A stretch of 64,000 nucleotides of DNA from Ophiosphaerella korrae (Eukaryota; Ascomycota; Dothideomycetes; Pleosporales; Phaeosphaeriaceae). This document shows, piece after piece, positions 49,481-60,919 of this stretch. The stretch's first letter is position 1. Each line of letters opens with the position of its first letter. Made by a program: the position numbers and the translations under genes. Below the pieces are notes generated by a model, which was not told the DNA's origin, searched no databases, and saw nothing but the letters and a program-made list of their open reading frames with translations. The stretch is taken from the NCBI GenBank assembly GCA_028456385.1, contig JALNQF010000077.1:62001-126000 (forward strand), written 5' to 3'.

Positions 49481-50114
49481 ATATTATAAATAATTTGTCT
49501 AAAGCTCTAGATAAACTATTAGAGCTTAAAAGCGTGCTACTCCTAGGGGCGGAGAATTGTTTCTATAGGGCTAAGCTAAATATTAGTATCTAGTTAAGCC
49601 TAGGTCGTACTTTTATTAGGGTTTTGTAAGATCTAATATTAATTAGATAAGACGATGTTTTTAGAATATAAGCTTATAATACTAAGGTCTAAGGCTAATT
49701 AAAGTTTATAGTATCTAAAGACATTATAAAATAATACTGCGATCGTACTTACAAGTATTTCTTAGTAAAGCTAGCTTAAACTCCTAGAATGTAGTCTAAT
49801 AGGCTTACCTATAGCGCTGCTAGAGTTATACTATATAGGAAGTATCTATAGAAGTTATAATAATCTATAATTTAGCTTATATAATCTGTCCCCGTTACTA
49901 TCTTAATTTAGGATACAAAATATAGCTTATTAGAAAGTACCTAATGCTATAATAGTAAGACTAGTCTATTATCTAATATTACAACTAGAGGCGGCTCTAC
50001 CTTAGATATTACTAACCTATTACCTAAGGCGGATAAAGACCGCTAGTAGTTACTATACTTAGGGAAGAAGCGGCTAGCTAAGTCTAAAGGCCGTAGTCGT
50101 TAAGGGAAGCCGCT

Positions 50115-51300
50115 ATCCTATACTAATAGGGACGCTTTTTATCTAAGATAAAGTATCTAGTTCTACAACTATACAACTATAGGGCTTATAAAACGCTACC
50201 TTTAACTCTTGCCTTCTAGCCTTTTACTATAGTTACTATTAATACAAGAAGATATATTTAGAAACCTATTTTATAAAACGAGGTAAGAAATTATATTATA
50301 CCTAGCTAACTACAAAGTAGAACTAGCTATACTAGCTATACCCCTCTTAATCGCGATTATAGGCCTCTTATTCCTAAGCATAGAGTTCTCTACGTAAAGG
50401 CCTATACTCTAACTTACTCTAATTAGGCTATAGGGGTTATAGTAATTTTGCGCTATCTATACCCTAAAATATTATAACTATGCTTACTATTTTAGTACCT
50501 AGATAGTATTTACGTAAGCTAAGTTAAACAAGTCTAGGAGCCCCTTGTAGACTAGAGAAACTACTTAGCGCTACTATATCGTAAGTTAGGATAAGCTGCT
50601 ATTTAGCGGTCTAACATCTATCCTAAGCTTAACTATTCGTAGGCACGCCTTGTACCTATACTATAGTAGAGAGTTTATAACAATTTAGAACTACACTAAA
50701 AGAGACTAACTCTATATAAGTTTAGAAAGTAGGCTATTCTAAATATCCTAGTCGTATTTTTATAGATGCTAGTTCTGCGGATTAAAAAGTATATTGTATA
50801 GATACTAGGGACTATTATCTAGGGTCTTAATTAAGAGATTATAAAGAAGCTTACTATCCCTAATATTAAGGCTATTGTATACCGCAATTGTTTCGTGTAG
50901 AAATCTACCTTCTATTTTAAGAAATCCCTTAATACCCTAAAAAATGTATTCTCGTCGAAGTAAGTACTACTAAATAATAAAGGTATTAAGTTAATAAAGA
51001 GGAGCTATAACCTTATAAAAGTTATTCCTCTATAATATAGCTATACGTATCCTAAAAGACTTACAAGAGGAACAAAGAAGCTAATTACACTAGAGCTTAT
51101 ACTAGAGTTTACGAAACTAACACCTATAATAATAGCTCTAGCTGCGAGAAGCGTTCTATTCGTAAGATATAAGAAGTAATATTTCTATTCTTCTATGCGA
51201 AGGCTATATACGAGGTTACTATACGTATAAGACCCCGCGAACAAAAAAGTAAGTTGTAATACCTTTTAAGGGCTTTCTAAACTTCTAAAGTTAGTCCCTT
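50115..51300 (-). pseudogene. RIP-degraded frame, paralogue of the 2.2-6.2 kb giant gene
   Basis: The minus strand reads for about 395 codons with Gln-type stops, for example IVTSYIAFAQKNRNITSYIL, YDIVALSSFSSLQGAPRLVQ and KVAFYKPYSCIVVELDTL. DNA blocks at 50,125-50,200 and 50,590-50,640 match 3,225-3,290 and 4,030-4,085 in the giant gene, in the same order and strand. The intervening length differs (about 460 against 800 bp), so one copy has a deletion or the other an insertion. The frame probably continues toward 49,500 with loss of phase. Confidence 0.5.
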
Positions 51301-51642
51301 CTCTAACTAGCTAGATAAAGATACTTACGTAGTAAATATACACAAAAGTATAAGAAGTAATAGAGCTATTAATATATATAGAATTAAAATAAACCCTTCT
51401 TGTAAAGTCTATTCATTTCGTTTATATGTATACTTAAATTTGTTAGTATATTATATATTTAATAGCCCTCCTAAGTATCTACTTACTATGTTAATAAGAA
51501 TAAACCAACTAATAATAGCTAGGAAAGCGGGTAATAGGTAGAAAGGATTCTAAAAAACAACAAAGAGTGCAACGAAAACGTATAACGTTGTAGATAACTA
51601 AGGGTTTATTACTAGGTCTAGGTAGTAGAACTTATAGGTAGT

Positions 51643-51696
51643 CTTGTTAGGTAAGATTCTTATAAATATCTTGTTAGGTAAGATTCTTATAAATAG
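51643..51696. repeat. 27-bp tandem duplication
   Basis: The unit beginning CTTGTTAGGTAAGATTCTTA occurs twice head-to-tail (51,643-51,669 and 51,670-51,696), differing only at the last base. It must be younger than most of the RIP here, since the copies share the same RIP-type changes. Confidence 0.85.
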
Positions 51697-52989
51697 ATAA
51701 ATTGTAAAACTAATAGAATATATTGTAATTAAAGCAGTAGAGACTAAAGTAGTAGGAAAAACTAATAAAGTAACTTAAGTAATGTCTATCTTGTTAAATT
51801 GTCCTAATAATGTTATACTATCCGCACTTTAAGCTAATATAATTTCTTAATATATTAATTACTATCGATCTTAGCGCGTAAGACCTTAGGATACCTAGTC
51901 TATAATACTACTATAGCACTCTAGGAGTGCCCTCTTGTCTAGCGAATTAGTAGCTAAGATTAATACTGCGCTAGTGCAGGTGCCCCCCTGTCTAATTAGT
52001 GTCGTACGCTATTAATAGTCTACTCCCTTGTCTAGCAAATTATTTTATAGAGTTTATACTTTAGTACTCCTACTAACTATAATACTTGCTTATACGCCTA
52101 CTACTATATAATTCGATCTATAGTAGCGTAGTAGCGCGAAGAGAGGGTTATCTAAGTTAGTAGCTGGCGCTCTCACCTAGGACCTAGGTAGGTATAGTCT
52201 ACTAAGTAATTAGCGTATTCCTAGGTTCTCCTTTAACTTCTAAGTTTGTGTATCTTTAAATTAAGATACTTATTAACCTTTAAGCTCTTTTTGTCCCTCT
52301 TTTACAATAAGTATAATAGCTATAACTAAGACCTTTGTAATTAGTATAGTCTTAATAATAATTAAGGTTTTGTTGCAAACCCTATTATACGCGTTTTTCT
52401 ATTGCCCTATTAAACTTTTAACTACTACCTAGTACCTTTTAATAGTAGCTATTAACGAGATATAACTAGAACCTGTAGATATAGAGATTGCACTACTAGA
52501 TAGGTCCCTACTCTAAGTACCCTCGATTTAAGCTAAGACGCTCTTTATAGATAAGGCGTCTACTAGGTCTACGTATAAAAAGATAAAAGTAGTACTTATC
52601 TATTAGGTGCTTCTAGGGAGCGTTTATAAGTATAGAAATCTCTCTAAACTATAGAAAAGAGCTGTTAATAGTACACTACTAACTGTAAAAAAATTAGGTA
52701 ATAATTTATAGAACCTTATCTTCGCACTTGTAGTTAAAGGAATCTATACTTTAGATAAAGGTAACTTTATATATATATATAAAAACAACAAAGAACTTGT
52801 AGATAGAGGAAAGCGCATCTAGAGTATAATTTAGCTATATCTAGAGTAGGATAGAGATGTCTAGTTAATAGATTACTTTAGATCTCTAGTAAAATAGATT
52901 ATACTAGCCTAACAAGGAAGCAAAAGATAGAAACGAGATAGTAAGTTAGCTTCTAAAACGTAAATTATAATACTAAAAATTAATATCTA

Positions 52990-53370
52990 GCTTCTAGCTC
53001 TACCCTATCTACTACCTCTACTATAATATCTTCCTCCGCTACTACTATACTAACTTCTTCTACGCCTATTGTACTAACTTCTCCTACCCTACCTATTTCT
53101 TTTACTATAACAACTTCCTTCGTCCCTAACATACTAACTTCCTCTATCTTATATACTAATACTTTAATAGAGGTATATAAATATATGCAACCTATATATA
53201 TAGAGTAATTCCTACTACTACTATTAATTAAAGGATCTTTATATAGAATTTATCTAGGGAATATAAATATTATATATAGCGTACTAGATAACCTAGTATT
53301 GTTTATACCTTAGCCTAACTATAAGACCTAAACTACATAGACTATAATAGCTAGCTGTCTCTACTATACT
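52990..53370 (+). pseudogene. Ser/Thr/Pro-rich RIP-degraded frame
   Basis: About 125 codons. The first 55 are a Ser/Thr/Ile-rich low-complexity linker with imperfect TSS-P repeats. The rest is hydrophobic (FLLLLLIKGSLYRIYLGNIN, IIYSVLDNLVLFIPQPNYKT). Upstream, 52,740-52,985 is open in a different frame (charged, helical), so an intron or indel may join them. Function unknown. Confidence 0.35.
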
Positions 53371-53379
53371 TGAATTTGT

Positions 53380-54580
53380 ATTAGTATATTATATAGGACC
53401 TAAATAAGGTTAACTAAATTAGCTAGTACAAAGGCTATCTCTTAGCTATTTACTAAGTATATAGTGCTATCTATACTCCTAAGGAATATAATCGTGTATT
53501 AGTATTTTTTTAGCGTACTTAGATTATTTTCGTAGGTAAGACCTGTTAGCCTAATTATGTTACCCTAGTATTTATATACGTTATTCTTTTTTACTTAAGT
53601 ATTATATTATTTACACGCGAGTTCTATATATACTAGATAGTAACTTGTAACTTTATTAAGAACTACTATCTATCCTATAGTATTAAAGGTAGAATAGTGT
53701 TTACTACTATTAAATGCTGTATTTATAATAAATTTTTTTAATATTAGGCTAAGAAAAGATACGCGAATCTATACTAGGGCGACTTTAAGGTCTATATCCT
53801 AGATATAATTTGTGTGCAACATTATAGGGCCCTGCTCTAGTTTTTATCTATAAAGAAGAGGGGTATCTACTAAGAAATAGTAGTAAAGACGCTTAGTAGG
53901 GTAGGTATACGTACGTGCGTAGAAAATCGCTTTATAGAACAACGTAGAGGGATAGGTATTTTAGTAGTATACTTAGATATATATATATATTTGTCTAACG
54001 TTATTTGTTACCTTTTACAAGACTAAAATTTAATAGTAGCTTTAAAGGACGTAGGTATCTTAAGTAGTAAGCGTATATAGTATAGTTTTTAGTGCCTTAT
54101 AAAATAGTTTGTACACTAACTACCTTAGGTACTAAGTAGGTATTCTTCTAGTTTTAGGAGCTATAAGCTCCTTAATATTGTAAGTATATACGCTATATAT
54201 AAGTTATAAGAACGAGCCTGTAATATAAAAATAGATAATAGAAATCTATAAATAAAATCACAATACTATATCCTTATAGTGCCTTAGAGTACAATAGTTG
54301 TAACCCTTGCCTTGAATAGGGGAGGGACTTTGTAATAATTACTAATATTCTAGGCGGCTAGCTACTACTACCCTACACACCCTAGGCTTGTATAAAGAAC
54401 TTTAATAAAACGAATAGACGTTAATACGCTAGGTAACCTTACTAGCTAAACAAGCTACTATGTCTGCATTTAATCTAAAGAAAAGCGCTACTATATAGAA
54501 GCACAAAACGTAGCTAGGTATTCCCTAATATAGTAGAGTTAGTTTTATATACAGTTTTGCTATAAAATATCCTAGCCTAC
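53380..54580. other. no gene recognised
   Basis: RIP-like sequence with scattered short frames. TATATATATATAT at about 53,971-53,983. No motif, repeat or conserved frame was found. Confidence 0.3.
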
Positions 54581-54589
54581 ACTAATTTA

Positions 54590-55230
54590 TATAGTAAATT
54601 ACTAAACTAGAGATTAAGAAATTTAAGCGTAGATTAACGTAGCGTAATATACTAGCGAATAAGCTATAAGCTATCTTAGATCGAGTAAATATCTAGTTAG
54701 CTAAGGAGAGTATTCCTTAAGTTAAATCTGACGTCTTTACCTAGTGTATAGCGTAGGCGATAAATACGCGGGCTAGTAAGCGTAGCTCTCTTAACCTAGT
54801 CTAATCCTTGTAGCTAATTAAAAAGATAAAATATGCACAAAACTACATGTTATAGGGACTAACTAAACTCTAACTAAACGCATAAGACGATAAGGATGTT
54901 TGCTAGGATTAAAGAAAAGGCTAGAAGCTCTACCTTATATAGATATATCGCACTTACCTATATATACCTTCTAGCTAAACGTAGCTTAAAGAACAGATCG
55001 CTTAGTCTTTTATCCTAATATTCTTGTATCTATACCTATACAATAATATAGCTAAATTATTCGTGTTATATAATAGCTTAGGATACTCCTTAACTAGTTA
55101 GGTAGAGTAGGTTAAACAAGTTTTGCGTAGATCCTAACAGCTACCTTTATCTAACTAATTAATATCCTTTAACTACTTGTTTTTATTATAAGATAAACTA
55201 TATTTGCACATTAGTTTAAACGTATCTATT
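54590..55230 (+). pseudogene. RIP-degraded frame, related to the end of the zinc-finger gene
   Basis: About 210 codons with Gln-type stops: LSQIEQISSQLRRVF, RMFARIKEKARSSTLYRYIA and LTYIYLLAKRSLKN. The segment at about 54,965-55,165 aligns at DNA level with about 58,690-58,905. It shares CTAGCTAAA, the GATCGCTTAG region, GTAGATCCTAACAGCTA and ATCTAACTAATTAAT. So this is a partial second copy of the gene that follows the zinc fingers at 56.5 kb. Confidence 0.45.
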
Positions 55231-55239
55231 GTAGAGAAT

Positions 55240-55910
55240 CGTATTATATAAGTAATAGGGCGGAATGTATAGCTACTTTTCGAAAATCTAGTAGTAGTCT
55301 TAAGAGACTTATTGTTAGTCTTAAAGATAACCTAATCTTCTGTAGCTTTACTTACTACGCTATAATATTACTTCCTATAGTAAATAGTTCTAGCGGCTCT
55401 ATATAAAGTTAAGGGTTAAGATAGCTCTCTATATAGAAAGACTTAGAGTATTAGCGTAGTACTAGACTTTATATTATATTTAGGACGATATTTTAAAGGT
55501 TTCTATAGTTGTAGTCTACCCCTATTTATAGAGTAAATTAGTAGGTAATAGTAAGTAATTTATATAGGATAATATTAATTACTTACTTATATAGTATACG
55601 TAAGTTGTTTTAATTAATATCTAGCTTATATAGTGACTTTCCCGCCTATTTGTAGTGCGTAGTTAGTGCCTAATAGTACAATAGTAGGGGGTTTTTTTTA
55701 GTTTAGTTTAGGTTTAGGAGTTTAGAGTTTAGAGTTTTAGGTTAGCGCGCGCCTACACAAGTTGCTAGTTACCTAGTATCTGCGGCGTCCAAGCTTAATA
55801 CTATGCTATACATCTATAGTTCGCTCCTAGTAAAGCGTTAGCTTTAGAACAAAGTATTAAATAAGAACTTAGAATACAGCGACCCTAATGCGCTATTATA
55901 TAAACTAAGC
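55240..55910. other. no gene recognised
   Basis: Spacer before MITE copy C. A short direct-repeat patch GTTTAGTTTAGGTTTAGGAG-like at 55,700-55,740 and a CpG-richer segment (GCGCGCGCC, about 55,744-55,752) occur. No frame. Confidence 0.3.
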
Positions 55911-55914
55911 AGTA

Positions 55915-56169
55915 ACGTGTTCTACTACTCCTTAGCCTACCCTAGTCCTTAGCCTACCCTAGTCCTTAGCCTACCCTACTAAAATTAGCGTTGTAAGCTT
56001 TCGAAAATTAGTGTTTGTAGATAGTATCTATAGTTAGAGAAACTCTACCCCTCCCTAAAGGCGATTAAGAACATTAGTGTAGAGTTATAATTGATCGAAA
56101 AAAAGCTTAGCGGTGGTTTTGGTGAGGTAGACTAGAGACTAGGGTAGGCTAAGGAGTAGTAGAACACGT
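55915..56169. mobile_element. MITE copy C, best preserved, perfect 33-bp terminal inverted repeats
   Basis: A 255-bp element. The first 33 bases (from ACGTGTTCTACTACTCC) and the last 33 (to GGAGTAGTAGAACACGT) are exact reverse complements, flanked by TA on each side (55,913-55,914 and 56,170-56,171). The left end holds an internal duplication of CCTACCCTAGTCCTTAG. The interior keeps TpG/GpG words (GGTGGTTTTGGTGAGG) that have become TpA in copies A and B, so it is the least RIP-altered copy. No coding capacity. Confidence 0.92.
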
Positions 56170-56203
56170 TATAAATACCTAGGTAGGTACCTAGTGTAGC
56201 ATT

Positions 56204-56524
56204 GCGGCATCGCAACATCGCTTCGCAGCATCGCAACATCGCTTCGCAGCATCGCAACATCGCTTCGCAGCATCGCAACATCGCTTCGCAGCATCGCAGC
56301 ATCGCAAAATCGCTTCGCAGCATCGCAACATCGCTTCGCAGCATCGCAACATCGCTTCGCAGCATCGCAACATCGCTTCGCAGCATCGCAACATCGCTTC
56401 GCAGCATCGCAACATCGCTTCGCAGCATCGCAACATCGCTTCGCAGCATCGCAGCATCGCAAAATCGCTTCGCAGCATCGCAACATCGCTTTGTAGTATC
56501 GCAACATCGCTTCGCAGCATCGCT
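56204..56524. repeat. 21-bp GC-richer minisatellite, about 15 units
   Basis: Unit GCATCGCAACATCGCTTCGCA, free of TAA/TAG/TGA in all phases, so it is open on both strands. Two copies of a 29-bp variant (an extra GCATCGCA plus AAAATCG instead of ACATCG) lie exactly 155 bp apart with six standard units between, giving a higher-order pattern. The array begins about 35 bp after MITE copy C and runs directly into the zinc-finger frame, which in one phase reads (NIASQHR)n. Unlike everything around it, it retains CpA and TpG. Confidence 0.95.
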
Positions 56525-56535
56525 GGATAGTTGGG

Positions 56536-58910
56536 ATAGCACTGCCACTTTGTATTACCTGCAAAAAATGTAATACTACATTTTCAAAAGCGAATACCTT
56601 TAGTTCGCATGTCATCGACGATTACAGGAGGGCAGTGTATCTTAAGTGCTGTAAACAAACTTTTACATCTACTAGTCGAGATTAGGTTAAACACGCGCAT
56701 AAAACTTACAGTAAACGTCTAGTTTACTCTTATAGTGCTTGCACAACCTCGTTTCTTAATATTAAGATTTTTAAAGCACATATAGGAAATTATAAAAAGA
56801 CAATAAAATATATATACTATAGTTAGCTATTTACTAAGGATAGGCTTAAGGAACATATAGGTAGGTAGCAAAGCAAACTAGCTCTAACTATTACTATACG
56901 TAGTATTTTCTAAGAGTAATAATAGTAAAGTAGAAGGTAGAATACGTCCTACAAGGCACTAAAGGAGATCTAGCGTTTAGTTCCTATATTAGAGGGTGTT
57001 ACAGGCGTAACAGAAGAAATCGAGATAGAACTAATTAGTCCTAGTCTAGGCGCTAACAAAGCATAGGACGAGTAGGGTAACAACCTTAATTAGGAAACTA
57101 CGCATAATTAGGACACCTAGAGTAATCTATAATCTATAGACTCTTAGTAGTAGTAGATTATAGATTAAGCTAATCTATAATCTATTAATCTTAGCAAATA
57201 TAGATTATAGATTACAGCAAGTATATAGTTATTAGTAATGCGTATTATTAGGATAGTATTAGTAATTCAATCCTTTAACTATAGAACGCTAATACAAGAT
57301 AGTTGCAAAACATCTTCTATTATTTATAGTTATTATAGATTACCTCTAAGCTTTTACTATTACCTCGTAATCTACTAACCTCCTTTAAGATAGGCACCTA
57401 TAGTTAACAACAAGAGGCCTATTATAGAGGGCTTCTTATCTACAAATACTAAAATCTTTTAGGAATCTCTAGAACTATTTTTAGCTAGAATTCGCAGTAA
57501 GTAGCTTTAGTTACTTAGCTAAGTAGATTACACTAATAAGACTAGTATTAAGTATCTATAAATCCTCCTAGTATAGGACGAAGTAAATATACTTAACCTT
57601 AATAGTATCTAAGGATTAGCAATAATAAATATACGCTGTAGTTTAATCTACAAAGGAACCTAAATAAATAACTTATTATAATTTTAGCTATCTTTTCTTT
57701 TAGAGTTTACGTCTAGGATATTAAATACATAGTAGCTAAAGTTCACTATAGATATTCTACTTTAAGATATCTAACTATAGCTACTAGAGGTAGTTAGCTT
57801 AAAATATTAAGTATACTAACAAGAAGGAATAGAGAGCGTATTCTAGGTATTAGTAAATATAAGTATAGTAAGATCTATAGTTAATCTTTACGTTAGTAGG
57901 TAGTATATTATCTTCTAGGAAATTGTACTAACATGTAGTAGATAGAGGATTTATAGGCCTTACTATAATAGACGATAAGTAAGTTAAGCTATAGTTACTC
58001 TATCCTTTTGCTAAAAATTAGTAAGTATACTAAAGAATAAGTAATACAACCTGTAAATACTTAAAGTTTAAGAAAGAGTTAACTAATAGCCGAGTTGCTA
58101 TAATAATGCCTAGTAAGCTCCTCGTTATACTACCTAGGTAGCTCTACTTAACTATAACTATAATTCCTAGTTATCTCTTTAGGTTAACGTTTGTAACTAT
58201 AGAAGGCGTAATTCCTACTATAGAAGTCCTCTATCTCGATCTTCTAACCCTAAGGATTAATTTACTAGGGGAATTAGGACCCTTCTTATAGTTATTATAC
58301 GCAGCAATTATTACTAAATATAAGTAGAAATAGTGTAGAGTACTAGGTACTTTATACAATTATATAAATGTTTACTTTAGTAGCAAAAAAGATAAAAAGA
58401 GGATTTAGACTCTTGTCTCCGCGATTTAAATACTTTTAGGGAAATAACTACAAGAAATATATATCTGTAGTCGCGAAATTAGATCGCATTTTCTATTGTT
58501 ATTGTATAGACAGAAATATAGTTAAATTAATTACTAAGCTTAAGAGAGCTAATTATATTTTACTTGCAAGCACCTATTCTCTATGTAACTTAAATTATTA
58601 TCTAATACATATTCTACCTATAATGTTTTATCTTCTCTACTCTTCCTCGTTAAAACCTTGCGTAGATATATCGTAGTAGTTAGTATAAACTTCTAGCTAA
58701 AAGTAGTTTATAGAACCTCTAGATCGCTTAGCTATTTTATCCTATTATCTTCCTATATTTATATACTATGTAAAAATACAGCTAAAGCTCTTACGTTATA
58801 TAGAGGCTTAGGGTTCTCCTAATATTAGTTAGATAGTATAGGGCGGATTAGCTTTACGTTTGTAGATCCTAACAGCTATATACATCTAACTAATTAATAC
58901 TATAATAGTA
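56536..58910 (+). pseudogene. RIP-degraded C2H2 zinc-finger protein
   Basis: The frame from about 56,540 gives LCITCKKCNTTFSKANTFSS with a CxxC pair (TGC 56,570-56,572, TGT 56,579-56,581) and His at 56,608-56,610. A second finger follows: YLKCCKQTF...VKHAHKTY, with Cys-to-Tyr and His-to-Tyr changes from RIP. A third reads YSACTTSFLNIKIFKAH and a fourth is weaker (FTKDRLKEHIGRQ). This fits a nucleic-acid-binding protein with about four N-terminal fingers. Downstream the frame runs through a Gln-rich stretch (57,050-57,215) and a long body (NSIQGLAIINIRCSLIYKGT) to about 58,910. RIP is light in the fingers and heavier downstream. The minisatellite may have been part of the coding region. A partial second copy is at 54.6-55.2 kb. 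Confidence 0.65.
57123..57214. repeat. four alternating copies of a TAATCTATAATCTA-type 14-mer
   Basis: TAATCTATAATCTA at about 57,123 and 57,171 alternates with its reverse complement TAGATTATAGATTA at about 57,154 and 57,201, forming two nested or successive hairpins. It lies in the Gln-rich segment of the zinc-finger relic. Confidence 0.75.
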
Positions 58911-58999
58911 TTCCTTGCTAATCCTTATTATAGAAACTCTATTACTACTATTTTGCTCGTGTCTATTTTATTATTTTAATCTACTCTAGTTGCCTATAT

Positions 59000-59560
59000 A
59001 TATTATACTTAGTTTCTCCTTAAAGTTAAATATATAGTTAAAGTACTTGTTTAAAGCGTACGTCTTTAAACTCTAGAACTTTCTTAAACGCCTAGAGAAA
59101 GTAGAAAAACTTAACCTCCTCTTTCTTACCTATCAACGTCGCTACTATAAATTTTATAGTAAAGCGCCTTAGCTATGTCTTTTGTTTAGTGTAGAGTGTA
59201 TCGACGAAGTCTAGTAAAATTAAGTACTTAATATCCTCTAAGTCTTCGAGATCTATATAAATCTTAATATTGTTAATATATTGAAATATTTTTATACCAA
59301 GTAATTAGGGAAGTATAGAAAAGTTCTAGCACTGTCCTACGTAGCGTTTAACGTAGATAGCTACTACTAAAAGCCTAGAATACTTCTCTATAATAGGCTC
59401 CGCCTCTCTACCTTTTAACTAAAGATCTATAGAGGGGCAAAATTCTATTAGTAATTAGGTTAAGTAGTCTATATATCCCTATAATATTAGGAGCTAGTGC
59501 TCTAAGGCGCAGCGATTAGATGCAGCTTCTAAAGCCCTAGTTCTAGTACTTTAAAAGTTC
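59000..59560 (-). pseudogene. RIP-degraded frame with few stops, unknown (F-box/LRR-like flavour)
   Basis: About 185 minus-strand codons with only a handful of stops: LRALAPNIIGIYRLLNLITN, LPLYRSLVKGREAEPIIEKY, SRLLVVAIYVKRYVGQCQNF, IYIDLEDLEDIKYLILLDFV and KKEEVKFFYFLQAFKKVLEF. The Leu-rich spacing and acidic DLEDLED recall fungal F-box/LRR genes, but no F-box was identified. It faces the zinc-finger gene, so the two converge. Confidence 0.4.
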
Positions 59561-59569
59561 TATATTTAG

Positions 59570-60910
59570 ACCCTTTGCTATAAAGTAGGCCTTTAAATGT
59601 AGATTATGTCCTCTTTCTAACCTCTTTAAATTTAAACATTAAGAGTTATATTTATTACAGTATATACTTATTTAAGATGCTATATCTTTAAGGTCTTATT
59701 AATAGAAAGTTATATAAAGAAGTATATCTACAAAAATTAGTAGTATATATAATATTAAGCAAACAACTCTACGAAATAGAGTAGGATATAGAGGATTATA
59801 TACTAGCTAAAAAAAATAGCGAATCTTTTGTAGAGTCTTAGAGAGGTTATAATACTTTATAGCTTTATAATGCAACTTTAATATTTAAACCCTCTTCTAG
59901 ACTAGAACGCCCTAAGCTAAGGAAATACTAAAAGTATACTAAGCTAAGAGATACCTCCTAAGGCACTATTAAGGCGTAAAGATTAGAGATACAATATACT
60001 AAGCCTAGGGTTGTATATATTAGGAGGCCTAATTAAGTATTACTTTAGATAGCTCTGTAGTATAAATTTAGGATTGTTAGTTTAGAGATAGTAGAAGAGA
60101 CTAATTTTAAGCGTCTAGGTGTAGTAAAAGACTGCGTTTAGAGTAGGGGCCTAAATCTAGGCCTTAATCTAGGCCTTCGACTACAACGGCAAGTTCTTTA
60201 AACTAGCTATTACTTGTAATTAGTATACCTTGTTAAAATACGCTAAGACGTAGTTACATAGAGGTGCCTACGCTATTAGGTACTAATACGTAGTTGTAAA
60301 TTAGTAGATTTAATTTAATTAGTTAAGTAACGTACATCCTCGCGTAATAGAATAACTACTATAATAGAATAATACCCTCTTCTTTAGCGCCTAAAATATA
60401 CCTATATAATTCTATAGACTTATAGATAATATAATACTATAAGTTAACTAATAGTTAAGTACGCTCTAACTTAAACTAAAAAAATTACAATAGTTTTAGG
60501 CCTACTGTTAGAGGTTCTATTTATAGCAACAATTTAAGCCTTAGCTACTATACCCTACTTAATTATAAAATCTAGCACGTCTTAGGATTCTAGAGGTATT
60601 AGATAAAGGTCTAATTAATAGAGTTAGTTCTCTAGGCTTTAGCGCTACTACACTCTTAAATACAAGGAATCTAAGAGTTTCTCTATATAGAAGGGGGATT
60701 ACTATATAGCTTAGCGTATAATTAGGTATAGGCAAGTTATTACGTATTAAAAAGGTATACTACGCTTAATTTAGGTTCTTAGCATTTACGTGCTATATTC
60801 TATTTTTAACCTACGGCGTTGCTTATATAGTAGTGTATAGCGTAGCCTCTCTAGCTATCTTATATATTTACTAGTATCCCCTTAGTAAGTAGTTATAGAT
60901 CTAGCTAGTT
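59570..60910. other. no gene recognised; likely 5' flank of transposon 2
   Basis: AT-rich sequence. Terminal inverted repeats of the downstream transposon should lie here but could not be matched to any sequence after 62,690. The MITE termini ACGTGTTCTAC were searched by eye and not found. Confidence 0.3.
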
Positions 60911-60919
60911 AGGCGCTAG

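Noticed and set aside
56132..56615. Several overlapping open frames on both strands across the minisatellite
   Set aside because: The 21-bp unit lacks stop codons in every phase, so these are repeat artefacts. Only the phase leading into the zinc fingers has any support.
59490..59590. A tRNA-Leu-like or SINE-like A box (TAGTGCTCTAAGGCGC) on the plus strand
   Set aside because: No acceptor or anticodon stem closes and no convincing B box follows. The opposite strand is part of a coherent protein frame, so the likeness is probably chance.
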